Below are positions 42,455 to 53,403 of a stretch of DNA of 64,000 bases, piece after piece (position 1 is the stretch's first letter; each line of letters opens with the position of its first letter). Made by a program: the position numbers and the translations under genes. The stretch is from Flavobacterium litorale (lineage in GTDB: Bacteria > Bacteroidota > Bacteroidia > Flavobacteriales > Flavobacteriaceae): NCBI RefSeq assembly GCF_019613795.1, contig NZ_CP080429.1, positions 1,207,501 to 1,271,500 on the forward strand, written 5' to 3'. The notes under the pieces are model-generated. The model worked only from the letters and a program-made list of their open reading frames with translations, did not search any database and was not told the DNA's origin.

Positions 42455-43463
42455 ATTTGTATAGGGTTACTGCATTCTCTAGCTTTCTTCTAATATTTCG
42501 TCTAAGTAATCTAGGTTTAATAACCTCCATACTTTCACCAAAACCTAAAATTATCCTTTCTAGTTCGTAATTTAGGTGTACATTGATTTTTATAGTAACC
42601 CCTCCATCATTTAATTTCTCTATAATTTCTTGTGTGTGGTGTATAGGCTTCGTAATTACATACGGAGCGTTGCTCTTATCTATTTTTAAATGAATTTCTT
42701 GTACGTCCTCTTCTCTTAATACAGTAACCCCAATTGTGTTTTTATAATATTGCTCACCATTAAAATCGATATCTAAATAGGGTATAGCTGTGTCGTAATC
42801 AACAGCTATTATTCTATCTAAAGCAAAGGTAGCGATAGGTTTTTTTTCAGAAACTTTACCAACTAAAAACCACCTGTTGTTATATTCTTTTAATATAAGG
42901 GGATGAAAAACCACTTTTGAAGCAGCTCGTGCTTTAAAGGATTTATAAGTAATTCGTAATACTATTTTTTTGAGTATTGCTTGGTAAAGCGTATCAAGAT
43001 GTTCTAGTCCTTTTAAATTTTCATTTTTATCAAGATGTATTATAGGGGCTTGCTTTGTCTTTTCAGTATATACTTTATCCTCTAGCCGTTGGATAATTCC
43101 GCCTAATTCTGAAAAAAGCGAGAAATCTTTAAACTGCTTTAGCATCTCTACAGTTTCAGAGAGTACGTTCATGTCATTTTCATTCAACGGAATATTTGTT
43201 ATGGAATAATCGGGGTTTTCGTACCTGTAAAACTTTTTATCGTAAACAACAATAGGTGCATTATAGCCTAGTTTGTTGCTCCGCATCATTTGTATATCGA
43301 GCTGTATGGTACGTTTACTAACATTAATTTCTCTCCCTTCGTATTCATATAACGCATCCGAGCAGGCTTCAATTAAATCATCCAATGTCCATTCACGGTA
43401 AATATTTTGCAAACACTTATCTATAGTTTTATAGCGGATTAGTGCGTTTTTGTTAAGAGCCAT
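42453..43463 (-). CDS. WYL-domain transcriptional regulator
   Basis: 336 residues. Start at ATG 43463 (MALNKNALIRYKTIDKCLQN). The N-terminal ~80 residues are a winged helix (WTLDDLIEACSDAL, NVSKRTIQLDIQMMR), the central part is helical, and the C-terminal half is the WYL ligand-binding domain with RWFLVGKVSEKKPIATFALDRI. WYL regulators respond to nucleic acid fragments or small ligands in some systems. It is divergent from rtcB with a perfect palindrome in the gap, so rtcB is the natural target (inference). Confidence 0.87.
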   Translation of the reverse strand: MALNKNALIRYKTIDKCLQNIYREWTLDDLIEACSDALYEYEGREINVSKRTIQLDIQMMRSNKLGYNAPIVVYDKKFYRYENPDYSITNIPLNENDMNVLSETVEMLKQFKDFSLFSELGGIIQRLEDKVYTEKTKQAPIIHLDKNENLKGLEHLDTLYQAILKKIVLRITYKSFKARAASKVVFHPLILKEYNNRWFLVGKVSEKKPIATFALDRIIAVDYDTAIPYLDIDFNGEQYYKNTIGVTVLREEDVQEIHLKIDKSNAPYVITKPIHHTQEIIEKLNDGGVTIKINVHLNYELERIILGFGESMEVIKPRLLRRNIRRKLENAVTLYK

Positions 43464-43499
43464 ACATATTATTTTTACCAAAATAATTAATTTTTCAAT

Positions 43500-43520
43500 C
43501 TACGCAAAACTATTGCGTAG
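43500..43520. promoter_or_regulatory. palindromic operator between the WYL regulator and rtcB
   Basis: CTACGCAA AACTA TTGCGTAG, a perfect 8-5-8 inverted repeat. It lies 37 bases from the WYL start and just upstream of a weak -7 box (AATATTTG, 43530-43537) for rtcB. Confidence 0.65.
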
Positions 43521-43570
43521 TTATGTTGAAATATTTGTATCGGAATCAAAACAATCTATTATTAGATTAA

Positions 43571-45013
<1,443 letters not shown>

Positions 45014-45042
45014 AAGCCTCTGATAAATCAGAGGTTTTTTTT
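45014..45042. terminator. terminator shared by rtcB and the RidA gene
   Basis: CCTCTGA / TCAGAGG stem with loop TAAA and eight T. It resembles the tRNA-Leu terminator (24121-24152) with two changes over the hairpin. Confidence 0.85.
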
Positions 45043-45043
45043 A

Positions 45044-45499
45044 TTATACCAGAGTAAATGTACAAGTAATTCCTACAGAAAAATCACGAGGTAATGTATC
45101 TACTCCAAAAATTGCTCTAGAATGTGTGCCTTTATTACCTAATACTTTCACAAATAAATCAGAAGCACCATTTACTGATGTTGGTGCATCATCCCAACCA
45201 TTAGCGGCTTGGTAGTATGCATCAAAATGATTTAACCCAAGGATATTGTCAAATCCTACTTTATTTTCTATTTGTGCTAAAACATTTAGTGCGCAAAGTT
45301 GCATGGCTTTATAACCATTTTCAGTATTTAGAGTGCCACCTAGTCGACCTTGATATAAATAAGTACCACTATCTATAGGGAACTGAATAGCTACATAAAC
45401 GATTTTATCACGAATGTTTACCGAGGTGTAGCTCCCGCCTGGAGTAGAAACTTCAGGTAATGTAAGGTCTAACTCTTTTAGTTTATCTTGTATAGTCAT
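45044..45499 (-). CDS. RidA family protein
   Basis: A 151-residue soluble protein of the YjgF/YER057c/UK114 (RidA) fold, belonging to a longer subgroup with an N-terminal helix (MTIQDKLKELDLTLPEVSTP). It has GGSYTSVNIRDKIVYVAIQF, YQGRLGG, ALNVLAQIENKVGF, and the terminal RAIFGVDTLPRDFSVGITCT with the arginine that binds carboxylates in deaminase members. RidA removes reactive enamines/imines. No operon partner. A possible GTTAC-G-GTAAC operator lies just upstream. Confidence 0.87.
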   Translation of the reverse strand: MTIQDKLKELDLTLPEVSTPGGSYTSVNIRDKIVYVAIQFPIDSGTYLYQGRLGGTLNTENGYKAMQLCALNVLAQIENKVGFDNILGLNHFDAYYQAANGWDDAPTSVNGASDLFVKVLGNKGTHSRAIFGVDTLPRDFSVGITCTFTLV

Positions 45500-45511
45500 A
45501 ATAGCTTGATT

Positions 45512-45562
45512 GTTACGGTAACGAATGTAGGGGAATCAAGATTTACATTAGTTAAATTTAAC
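45512..45562. promoter_or_regulatory. two palindromes between RidA and LacI genes
   Basis: GTTAC G GTAAC at 45512-45522 and GTTAAATTTAAC at 45551-45562. LacI-family operators are short symmetric sites of this general kind, so both could be bound by the adjacent LacI regulator. Function not shown. Confidence 0.35.
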
Positions 45563-45706
45563 GTTACTTTAGGTATGTGTTGTGTTAATTTACAATGTTT
45601 TAATATAAGCTGATTGATGAGTTGATTTCTGCTTTTTAAGTAAATATAACATTTCTAGGTCTCATATTTTTTTTGTTTTTTTACATTTAATTAAATCCCC
45701 AACTAC

Positions 45707-46729
45707 ATGAAACAAAAGGCTACATTAAAGCAAATTGCAAAAGAATTGAATGTATCAGTTTCTACGGTATCAAAAGCACTGAGTAATAGCCCCGAAATTA
45801 GCGAACCTACCAAAATTAGAGTGCAGGAATTTGCCAAACTCAAAAACTATAAACCCAATAATGTAGCGGTAAACTTAAAAAGCCAGCGCTCTAAAACCAT
45901 AGGGGTTATTATACCCAATATTTTAAACCCATTTTTTGCTAAGGTATTTAGCGGTATAGAGATGACGGCTAATGCCAGAGGCTATAATGTTATTACCTGT
46001 ATCTCTAACGAGTCGTTAGAAAAAGAAATGCATGCTATGGATATGTTAAGTAATGGTACCATAGATGGGTTTATACTATCGGTATCCGAAGAAACGCAGA
46101 TACAGCAAGAATTTAAGCATTTTAAAGAAGCCATATCGGACGATTTGCCCATAGTAATGTTCGATAGAATATCGGATGATGTAAATTGCGATAAGGTAAT
46201 TGTAGACGATTTCGACTCGGCAGTACACGCTGTTAATCACCTTATAAAACTAAATTGTAAAAATATAGCGTTGCTCTCTACAATAGATAACTTAAGTGTA
46301 GGAGAACTACGTGCCGATGGGTATAAAAAAGCACTTAGCGATAATAGTATAGCAATAAACGAAGATTTAATTTTATGTACCGATAGTATTGAAACATTTG
46401 ACGCTACATTGCCTTCAATTTTTGCCAACAACGTAGATGCTATTTTTGCGCTCGATGAACACGCATCGGTAATGGCAATGAAGCATGCTATTAAACACGG
46501 CATAAAAATACCTGACGAACTTAACATTATTGGCTTTGCCGACGGCGTATGGTCCAGGCGATTAACGCCAAGCCTATCAACCATAAGTCAGCATGGTCCT
46601 GAAATTGGAGCATCTGCTGCCGAAATGCTTATTGATAGGCTTGAAGCTAAAGGGGAAGAAGCACCAACGTATACTACTAAGGTTATTAAAACCGAGTTAC
46701 GCCAGCGCGAATCTACGCGTAAATTGTAG
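45707..46729 (+). CDS. LacI-family transcriptional regulator
   Basis: 340 residues. The N-terminal HTH (ATLKQIAKELNVSVSTVSKA) and hinge (LKNYKPNNVAVNLKSQRSKT) are clear, followed by a periplasmic-binding-protein-like sensor (IGVIIPNILNPFFAKVFSGI, then LPIVMFDRISDDV, and a C-terminal STISQHGPEIGASAAEML). Such regulators usually control sugar-use genes and sense a sugar or phosphosugar, but no sugar locus is adjacent, so the target is unknown. Convergent with the serine hydrolase gene, with a 2-base gap. Confidence 0.92.
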   Translation: MKQKATLKQIAKELNVSVSTVSKALSNSPEISEPTKIRVQEFAKLKNYKPNNVAVNLKSQRSKTIGVIIPNILNPFFAKVFSGIEMTANARGYNVITCISNESLEKEMHAMDMLSNGTIDGFILSVSEETQIQQEFKHFKEAISDDLPIVMFDRISDDVNCDKVIVDDFDSAVHAVNHLIKLNCKNIALLSTIDNLSVGELRADGYKKALSDNSIAINEDLILCTDSIETFDATLPSIFANNVDAIFALDEHASVMAMKHAIKHGIKIPDELNIIGFADGVWSRRLTPSLSTISQHGPEIGASAAEMLIDRLEAKGEEAPTYTTKVIKTELRQRESTRKL

Positions 46730-46731
46730 CG

Positions 46732-48048
46732 TTACTCTTTAGTAAAATTGTTAGTGGTACCGCCTTGTTTTATAACAAAACCATTTTCTCTAAATGTAAT
46801 TACAATACCCGCAGGGTCAAAATTAAACTCTGTATTGCTTAATGGGTTTAGTGGAAAAGCTCCCTGCCCTGTAGCCTGTGCCGTTAGTTGGCTACCATTG
46901 TATTGTATGGTAATTTTTAACGGAATGGTTGGCGATGCGTATGTGCCCTCGTAACTTTTAAGGATTTCAGGGTCAACTGTAGCTGTTTTTAAATTCGGGA
47001 AAGCATAGGGTATTTTGTAGTAAATACTTAAAATGCCAATTAAAATTTGGTTGGAGTCGTAATTCTCTCCATTAATAGTCATGGCAACACTAAGCTCATC
47101 TTTTGGATAGTATCCTAATGTTGACGAAAAACCTTCTATACCGCCCGTGTGCCCATAAAAACGACGCTCGCCAAACGGAAAGATGAAGATACCTTTACCA
47201 TATCCAAAATCCATTTTTTTCATCTCCTCAAGCGAACTTTCTTTAATAATATCACCTTCAAATAGGGCACGTATAAATTGGGTTAAATCGTTAGGTGTAC
47301 TTTGCAATGCCCCAGCCGCAAATGCAACCGATTCGTGCCACTCGCCGCGTTGCTCCCACGTATTACCATTAAAATCATACGAGTAAGCTTCGTTTTTATT
47401 TGGGTTTATCTTCCCGTAATAGTAGGTGTTTTTAAGTTTCAGCTTTTTAACAATACGTTGTGCCACAACATCTTTGTATGTTTTTTTAGTAACATCCTCT
47501 ATAATATAGCCTAAAAGGATGTAGTTACTGTTACTGTAATCGGCTTTTTCGTTGGTAGTGAACGACGAACCAAAATCGGCAATACGTTTTGCCATTGCCT
47601 CACGTGTTTGTGCCGCCTCCATGTAGGCTAAAAACGATTCATCGTTAGTATAATTAAAGATACCACTAGTGTGGTTGAGTAGGTTTTTAATAGTAATGTT
47701 TTCGGCATTTTTTATATCTGGAAAAAACTCTGAAAGTTTTGTATCCATTTTCAGCTTTTTATCTTCAATTAACTGAAATATAATAGCAGAGGTAAACATT
47801 TTGGTAATAGACCCTATTTTATATTTGGTTTCGGTATCTGCTTTTGTATTTGTAGCAACATTGGCGTAACCATAAGCCCCATCAAAAACAACTTTATCTT
47901 TTACACGTATACTTACCGATCCCATAAATTTATCGTTGGCGGTAAGGTAGCTCAGCAAACTGTCAATTTTCTGGAATCGGGCTTCGCTTTGTGCGTAGGT
48001 GGCTACTGTAAAACTTAGTGTAAACAGAATAAAAATATATTTTCTCAT
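46732..48048 (-). CDS. secreted serine hydrolase, class C beta-lactamase-like
   Basis: 438 residues with a signal peptide (MRKYIFILFTLSFTVATYAQ). The penicillin-binding fold motifs are all present: SITK (nucleophile Ser and Lys, S-x-x-K), YSN (Y-x-N, in YSNSNYILLGYI), and HTGG (the KTG-like box, in FYGHTGGIEGF). The C-terminal ~100 residues form a beta-rich extra domain. Family members are peptidases, esterases or D-amino acid peptidases, rarely true lactamases. The protein should lie in the periplasm or be secreted. Stand-alone. Confidence 0.88.
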   Translation of the reverse strand: MRKYIFILFTLSFTVATYAQSEARFQKIDSLLSYLTANDKFMGSVSIRVKDKVVFDGAYGYANVATNTKADTETKYKIGSITKMFTSAIIFQLIEDKKLKMDTKLSEFFPDIKNAENITIKNLLNHTSGIFNYTNDESFLAYMEAAQTREAMAKRIADFGSSFTTNEKADYSNSNYILLGYIIEDVTKKTYKDVVAQRIVKKLKLKNTYYYGKINPNKNEAYSYDFNGNTWEQRGEWHESVAFAAGALQSTPNDLTQFIRALFEGDIIKESSLEEMKKMDFGYGKGIFIFPFGERRFYGHTGGIEGFSSTLGYYPKDELSVAMTINGENYDSNQILIGILSIYYKIPYAFPNLKTATVDPEILKSYEGTYASPTIPLKITIQYNGSQLTAQATGQGAFPLNPLSNTEFNFDPAGIVITFRENGFVIKQGGTTNNFTKE

Positions 48049-48097
48049 AATGAAGGTGTTTTCTTATTAAGACTATTAACGGTTGTTTTTGTTACAA

Positions 48098-50944
48098 TTA
48101 ATGCGCTTCTAGCCAGTTGTTACCCGTACCCATATCTACATCCAACGGTACATCAAGCTTAAAGGCATTTTCCATTTCGTGTTTAATCATGGGTTTAATA
48201 CGCTCCAGCTCGCTATTGTGTACATCAAAAACAAGTTCATCATGCACCTGTAACAGCATTTTACTTTTCCAGTTTTCGTTTACGAGTTTGTTGTGTATGT
48301 TAATCATGGCAATTTTAATAATGTCGGCAGCACTACCCTGTATAGGGGCGTTTACGGCGTTACGCTCGGCTGCACCACGTACTACGGCATTTTGCGAGTC
48401 AATATCTTTTAGGTAACGCCTTCTGCCCAATACCGTTTGCACATACCCTTGCTCACGCGCCATTTCTATTTGGTTTTGTATGTATTGCTTTAAGGTAGGG
48501 TAGGTTTTATAATAAGCATCAATAAGCTCTTTAGATTCCGAACGACTTAACGAGGTTTGATTGCTTAACCCAAATGCCGACACACCATACACAATACCAA
48601 AGTTTACCGTTTTGGCATGGCTACGTTGTTCGCGTGTTACATCTTTTAGTGGTACATTAAATACTTTTGCTGCTGTAGCGGCATGAATATCTTGCCCTTG
48701 CTGGAAAGCACTTACCATTTCGGGGTCGCCACTAAGGGCTGCAATGATACGAAGTTCTATTTGCGAGTAATCGGCAGAGAGTAGCGTGTAGTTTTCGTCG
48801 CGTGCTATAAAGGCAGCACGCACTTGCCTACCGCGCTCGGTACGTATGGGTATGTTTTGCAGGTTAGGGTTGTTGGAGCTTAACCTGCCTGTAGCGGCAA
48901 CGGTTTGCATATAATCGGTATGTACTCTTTTAGTGGCTTTGTTAACTTGTTGGGGTAAGGCATCTACGTAGGTATTTTGCAGTTTTACCAACTGCCTCCA
49001 GTTGAGTATATTTTCTACTATTGGGTTATCTTTTGCGAGGTACGATAGTATTTCTTCGCCTGTAGCATACTGCCCCGTTTTGGTTTTTTTGGGCTTTGAT
49101 CCGCCTATTTTTAGCTTATCAAACAGTATATCGCCCAATTGTTTTGGTGAGGCAAGGTTAAACGATTCGCCTGCGGTTTCGTATATCTCTTGCTCCAATC
49201 GTTTAATGTCACTACCCAGCACTCCCGATAATTCTTTCAGGTAATCGGTATCCAAATTAATTCCTTCGCGCTCCATAGCTGCAAGTACAGGTACTAACGG
49301 TATCTCTATATCATCAAACAGTTTTCGGGTAGCGGCTTCCTCTAGTTGTGGCTCAAAAATAGCTTTTAGCTGTAGTGTAATATCCGCATCTTCAGTAGCG
49401 TATTCCGTAACAAGGTCAACGGCTACATCGCGCATACTTTTTTGGTTTTTTCCTTTCTTACCAATAAGTTCTACTATAGGCATGGGCGAATATTGCAAAT
49501 AGGTTTCGGCAAGGATGTCCATATTATGCCGCATATCGGGGTTAATAAGATAATGCGCAATCATGGTGTCAAAAAATTTACCTTTTACCGTAATGCCATA
49601 GTTAGCAAGTACTTTTAAATCGTACTTTAGGTTTTGCCCTACTTTTTCGATGGTTTCATCTTCAAAAAATGGTATAAACTTTTCCAGTAACGCTAATGCT
49701 TCCGTTCTACCTTCAGGAAACGGTATGTAAAAGCCTTTACCTGCTTCCCACGAAAATGAGATGCCTACCAACTCTGCCGTAAGGGCATCAATGCCTGTAG
49801 TTTCGGTATCAAAACATACGGTAGTTTGCTGCATTAAATCACGCAGAAGTAGCCTTATGCCTATATCGCCTTGTATGGCTTGGTACACGTGGTTGGTAGT
49901 GCTAAGTTTTTTGTAAAAATCGTTACCATCGGTTGCTGTGGCATCATCTGTTGTTTGAGGTGCACCAAATAGCGAAAATTGCTGATTATCATCATCTTGT
50001 TTAGTAACTTTTTTAGAGGGCGCTATGGGTTGTGGTGCTGCGCCATCTGCCTGATTTCTTTGTAAAAATAATCTGTGGAATTGCTCTGTCATTCTCCTAA
50101 ATTCCAACTCTTGGAAAAGGGCTTCTACTTTTTCTGCATCAGGTTCAGAGAGTTCGTAATCGGTACCATCAAAAGTTACATCGCAATCGGTAATAATAGT
50201 AGCTAGTTTTTTCGACATAATTCCTTTCTCGGCATTCTCCTCTATCTTTTCCTTCATTTTCCCTTTTAGCTCGTGCGTGTTGGCTAAAAGGTTTTCTAAC
50301 GAGCCGTATTGTTTCAGGAATTTTTTGGCTGTTTTATCGCCCACACCCGGTAAGCCTGGTATATTATCTACAGCATCGCCCATCATCCCCAAATAGTCAA
50401 TTACCTGTTCAGGTTTTTCAATTTCAAAACGTTCCAACACTTCGGGTACGCCCCAAATCTCTATACCGTTACCCATACGGGCAGGGCGGTACATAAATAT
50501 ATTTTCGGATACTAGCTGTGCAAAATCTTTATCGGGGGTAACCATAAATACTTTATAGTTTTCCTTTTCGGCTTGTTTGGCTATAGTGCCAATAAGGTCA
50601 TCGGCTTCAAAACCTGCCATCTCAATAATAGGGATGTGCATGGCCTTTAAAATGTCCTGTATGTAGGGTATGGCTATTTTTATTGCTTCGGGTGTTTCAT
50701 CTCGGTTGGCTTTGTATTCTACAAACATTTCAGAGCGCATAACGCTTCCTCCTTTATCAAAAGCTACTGCAAGATGGTCGGGCTTTTCCCGCTTTATTAC
50801 ATCCAGTAACGAGTTCATAAAACCCATTATAGCGGATGTATCCATCCCTTTGGAATTGATGCGGGGATTTTTTATAAAAGCATAATAACCACGAAATATT
50901 AAAGCGTAAGCATCGAGTAGGAAAAGTCGTTTTTGGTCTGACAT
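48098..50944 (-). CDS. polA: DNA polymerase I
   Basis: 948 residues. Start at ATG 50944 (MSDQKRLFLLDAYALIFRGY); a frame to 51013 is not family-like. Three domains: the 5'-nuclease (1-~290, with GFEADDLIG, TPDKDFAQL and GLPGVGDKTA); an apparently active 3'-5' exonuclease (VCFDTETTGID, NLKYDL, EYATEDAD, so the DEDDy residues are kept, unlike in many Gram-positive PolI); and the polymerase (ADYSQIELRIIAALSGD, the O helix RSHAKTVNFGIVYG, and QVHDELVFDV). A Gln/Asp-rich linker near residue 320 separates the first two. Used in repair and Okazaki fragment processing. Confidence 0.96.
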   Translation of the reverse strand: MSDQKRLFLLDAYALIFRGYYAFIKNPRINSKGMDTSAIMGFMNSLLDVIKREKPDHLAVAFDKGGSVMRSEMFVEYKANRDETPEAIKIAIPYIQDILKAMHIPIIEMAGFEADDLIGTIAKQAEKENYKVFMVTPDKDFAQLVSENIFMYRPARMGNGIEIWGVPEVLERFEIEKPEQVIDYLGMMGDAVDNIPGLPGVGDKTAKKFLKQYGSLENLLANTHELKGKMKEKIEENAEKGIMSKKLATIITDCDVTFDGTDYELSEPDAEKVEALFQELEFRRMTEQFHRLFLQRNQADGAAPQPIAPSKKVTKQDDDNQQFSLFGAPQTTDDATATDGNDFYKKLSTTNHVYQAIQGDIGIRLLLRDLMQQTTVCFDTETTGIDALTAELVGISFSWEAGKGFYIPFPEGRTEALALLEKFIPFFEDETIEKVGQNLKYDLKVLANYGITVKGKFFDTMIAHYLINPDMRHNMDILAETYLQYSPMPIVELIGKKGKNQKSMRDVAVDLVTEYATEDADITLQLKAIFEPQLEEAATRKLFDDIEIPLVPVLAAMEREGINLDTDYLKELSGVLGSDIKRLEQEIYETAGESFNLASPKQLGDILFDKLKIGGSKPKKTKTGQYATGEEILSYLAKDNPIVENILNWRQLVKLQNTYVDALPQQVNKATKRVHTDYMQTVAATGRLSSNNPNLQNIPIRTERGRQVRAAFIARDENYTLLSADYSQIELRIIAALSGDPEMVSAFQQGQDIHAATAAKVFNVPLKDVTREQRSHAKTVNFGIVYGVSAFGLSNQTSLSRSESKELIDAYYKTYPTLKQYIQNQIEMAREQGYVQTVLGRRRYLKDIDSQNAVVRGAAERNAVNAPIQGSAADIIKIAMINIHNKLVNENWKSKMLLQVHDELVFDVHNSELERIKPMIKHEMENAFKLDVPLDVDMGTGNNWLEAH

Positions 50945-51094
50945 GAAAAATGTATTAGTCTGTAAAAATAAACAAACCGATGCAGAATATAAAGCACTAC
51001 GCAGGGTATGCAATTTAATTTATTCACTACCATATATATTCTGTAACAATTACGCACATAATTCGTTACTTTGTATATTAAATTAGCTGTATAG

Positions 51095-52324
51095 ATGATT
51101 CGTTGGATATTATTATTTGTGTTCGTAGCCGTAATAGAAATTTATGCTTTTCAGGCGGTACGTACACTTACCAAAGTGCGTTGGGTGTTGTGGGCGTACC
51201 AAGCCATTTCCTTTTTAATTATAGCCTACATTGCATACTCGTTTACGCAGTTTGATAGGAGTGTAGGGCAAAACAAACAGACCTTATTTACCATGGGGCT
51301 GTTGCTTATTACATTTATACCCAAAATGGTACTGGGTGTTATTATGTTTGGCGAAGATATACTTAGGGTAATATCAGGAATTATTAGAGAGTTTTTAGGG
51401 AACAATAACGAATCGTTTTTAAATGAGCGCCGAAAGTTTGTAAGCCAAATTGCATTAGGTGCAGCCGCAATACCTTTTTTATCGTTATTGTATGGTGTAA
51501 CCAAAGGGAAATACAATTTTAGGGTTAAAAAGAAAACCATTTATTACCCTGACTTACCTGAAAATTTTGACGGACTTACCATTACCCAAATATCCGATAT
51601 ACACAGCGGTAGTTTTGATGATGCCGATGAGATAAACCATGCGATAGACCTGATTAATGAGCAGGAGTCGGACATATTGCTTTTTACAGGTGATATTGTA
51701 AATACGCATGCTACCGAAATGCACCCTTGGATTGATACGTTTAAACGCATTAAAACCCCTGAGTTGGGTAAATATTCAGTATTAGGAAATCATGATTATG
51801 GCGAATATATTGCTTGGGATACGAAGAAAGAAAAAGAAGATAATTTTGAGGCGATAAAAGATTTACACCGACAAATTGATTTTAAGCTGTTGCTGAATGA
51901 GAATGTGAAAATTAAAAAAGGCAACCAAGAAATTGCTTTAGTAGGGGTAGAGAATTGGGGACACAATTTTAAAAAAGCAGGCGACTTGCCCAAAGCATCG
52001 GAAGGCTTAACGCCAGAAGATTTTAAAATATTAATGAGCCATGACCCATCGCACTGGGAATATGAGGTTAAAAACGACAGGAACAATTACCACCTTACCC
52101 TTAGCGGGCACACACATGGTTTGCAGTTTGGTATTGAAATTCCTGGTTTTATTAAGTGGAGCCCCGTACAATACGTGTACAAGCAATGGGCAGGGTTGTA
52201 CGAAAAAGCAGGACGTTATATTTATGTAAACAGAGGTTTTGGTTTCCACGCCTACCCAGGTAGGGTAGGAATATGGCCAGAAATTACGGTTTTGGAACTA
52301 AAAAGAGGCGAAAAAATAGCATAG
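51095..52324 (+). CDS. membrane-anchored metallophosphoesterase
   Basis: 409 residues. The N-terminal third has about four hydrophobic spans, then a cytoplasmic or periplasmic calcineurin-like phosphoesterase domain with every metal motif: SDIHSG (D and H), FTGDIVN, LGNHDYGEY, MSHDPSHWE and LSGHTHGLQFG. Domain order is like the YkuE/YaeI-type phosphodiesterases. In some bacteria such enzymes cut UDP-sugar lipids or cyclic nucleotides; the substrate here is open. Divergent from polA. It may have a weak -7 box (TTACTTTG, 51064-51071). Confidence 0.9.
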   Translation: MIRWILLFVFVAVIEIYAFQAVRTLTKVRWVLWAYQAISFLIIAYIAYSFTQFDRSVGQNKQTLFTMGLLLITFIPKMVLGVIMFGEDILRVISGIIREFLGNNNESFLNERRKFVSQIALGAAAIPFLSLLYGVTKGKYNFRVKKKTIYYPDLPENFDGLTITQISDIHSGSFDDADEINHAIDLINEQESDILLFTGDIVNTHATEMHPWIDTFKRIKTPELGKYSVLGNHDYGEYIAWDTKKEKEDNFEAIKDLHRQIDFKLLLNENVKIKKGNQEIALVGVENWGHNFKKAGDLPKASEGLTPEDFKILMSHDPSHWEYEVKNDRNNYHLTLSGHTHGLQFGIEIPGFIKWSPVQYVYKQWAGLYEKAGRYIYVNRGFGFHAYPGRVGIWPEITVLELKRGEKIA

Positions 52325-52338
52325 GTTAGTAAAATTGT

Positions 52339-52346
52339 TATATTTG
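52339..52346 (+). promoter_or_regulatory. -7 box for the thioredoxin-fold gene
   Basis: TATATTTG, 53 bases before the ATG at 52399. No clear TTG box. Confidence 0.45.
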
Positions 52347-52398
52347 TCTAAATTTTAGCGGGATAAAAAAGCTTTTAGGTCGGTTTAAATTTTAATTT

Positions 52399-52695
52399 AT
52401 GTCAAAATTCGGAGAACTTATTAACTCCCAAGTACCAGTACTGATTGATTTTTATACGGAATGGAACGAACCATCGGTAGCTATGCACCCTGTTATGCGT
52501 GACGTTGCTGCTGCACTTGGTGATAAGGCCAAAGTGATAAAAATTGATGTGGATAAAAATCAGGAGCTTGCGGATGCCCTTAGAATAAAAGGGTTGCCTA
52601 CACTTATGATTTACAAAGACGGGCAAATGGTATGGAGACAATCTGGCGAGTTAGATGCCAACACTATAATCTCTTTAGTGCAAGAGCAGGCTTAA
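52399..52695 (+). CDS. thioredoxin-fold protein without cysteines
   Basis: 98 residues that follow the thioredoxin fold end to end (VPVLIDFYTEWNEPSVAMHP, then VIKIDVDKNQELADALRIKG and LPTLMIYKDGQMVWRQSGEL). The active site, however, reads W-N-E-P-S where WCGPC is expected, and the whole protein contains no cysteine. It cannot do dithiol chemistry. The cis-proline (GLPTL) and fold core are kept, so it is probably a binding or structural module rather than decayed. Single gene with its own -7 box; its stop overlaps the stop of the convergent deacetylase. Confidence 0.88.
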   Translation: MSKFGELINSQVPVLIDFYTEWNEPSVAMHPVMRDVAAALGDKAKVIKIDVDKNQELADALRIKGLPTLMIYKDGQMVWRQSGELDANTIISLVQEQA

Positions 52696-53342
52696 GCCAT
52701 CGTATCAAACGTAAATCCTCTTTCTTTTAAATTGGCGATAGCCAGTGGTAATGCATATTGCATATTTTTAGCTGCTTTTACACTATCGTGAAAAATAATA
52801 ATACTGCCTTCGATTGTATTGTCTATAACATTTTTCAAGCATCTTTCGGGGCTTATAGTTGTATCAAAATCAGCACTAAGCACATCCCACATAATTATTT
52901 TATATCCTTTATTACGTACGTGTTTTGCCTGTAATGGTGTCATTTTACCATATGGTGGGCGGAATAATTTTGCCTGTTTAAATTTAGGGTTTTGCTCTAA
53001 AATTACTTTTTCGGCGGCAGCCACATTTTCAAGATAGATTTTATTGTTGGTACTCCAACCGTTGTAGTGGTTAAAGGTATGGTTGCCTATGGCATGCCCT
53101 TCGGCTATAATTCTTTTAAAAATGTCGGGATGCTGCACTATATTATTCCCGATACAAAAGAAGGTAGCTTTTATATTGTGTTGCTGTAAAATATCCAGTA
53201 CCCATTCGGTAATTTTGGGTGTAGGTCCGTCGTCAAATGTAAAGTACACTGTTTTTTGGTTGTTGGGCATATCCCATACATAGCCCGAAAACAGCTTTTT
53301 AATAAACCATCCCGTTTTTACCCAATACATTTTCATATCCAA
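52692..53342 (-). CDS. polysaccharide deacetylase (NodB) family protein
   Basis: 216 residues with the NodB motifs: TFDDGPTPK (catalytic Asp and metal Asp), GNHTFNH (metal histidines), LFRPPYGK, and IMWDVLSADFD, then SIIIFHDSV. It would de-N-acetylate a sugar polymer such as peptidoglycan or an exopolysaccharide. The N-terminal segment (MYWVKTGWFIKKLFSGYVWD) is weakly hydrophobic and may tether it. Other in-frame ATGs a few codons in are equally possible starts. Its stop codon overlaps that of the thioredoxin-fold gene by two bases (CTTAAG). Confidence 0.88.
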   Translation of the reverse strand: MDMKMYWVKTGWFIKKLFSGYVWDMPNNQKTVYFTFDDGPTPKITEWVLDILQQHNIKATFFCIGNNIVQHPDIFKRIIAEGHAIGNHTFNHYNGWSTNNKIYLENVAAAEKVILEQNPKFKQAKLFRPPYGKMTPLQAKHVRNKGYKIIMWDVLSADFDTTISPERCLKNVIDNTIEGSIIIFHDSVKAAKNMQYALPLAIANLKERGFTFDTMA

Positions 53343-53356
53343 CCCATTATAATAAC

Positions 53357-53385
53357 AGAAGCAGTATTGTAATAATACTGCTTCT
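53357..53385. terminator. perfect 12-bp hairpin between the 89-residue gene and the deacetylase
   Basis: AGAAGCAGTATT / AATACTGCTTCT with a five-base loop. On the minus strand it is followed by a T-rich tail, and it lies just past the 89-residue gene, so it is probably a terminator. Confidence 0.6.
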
Positions 53386-53403
53386 CAAAGTTATGAATAT
53401 ATA

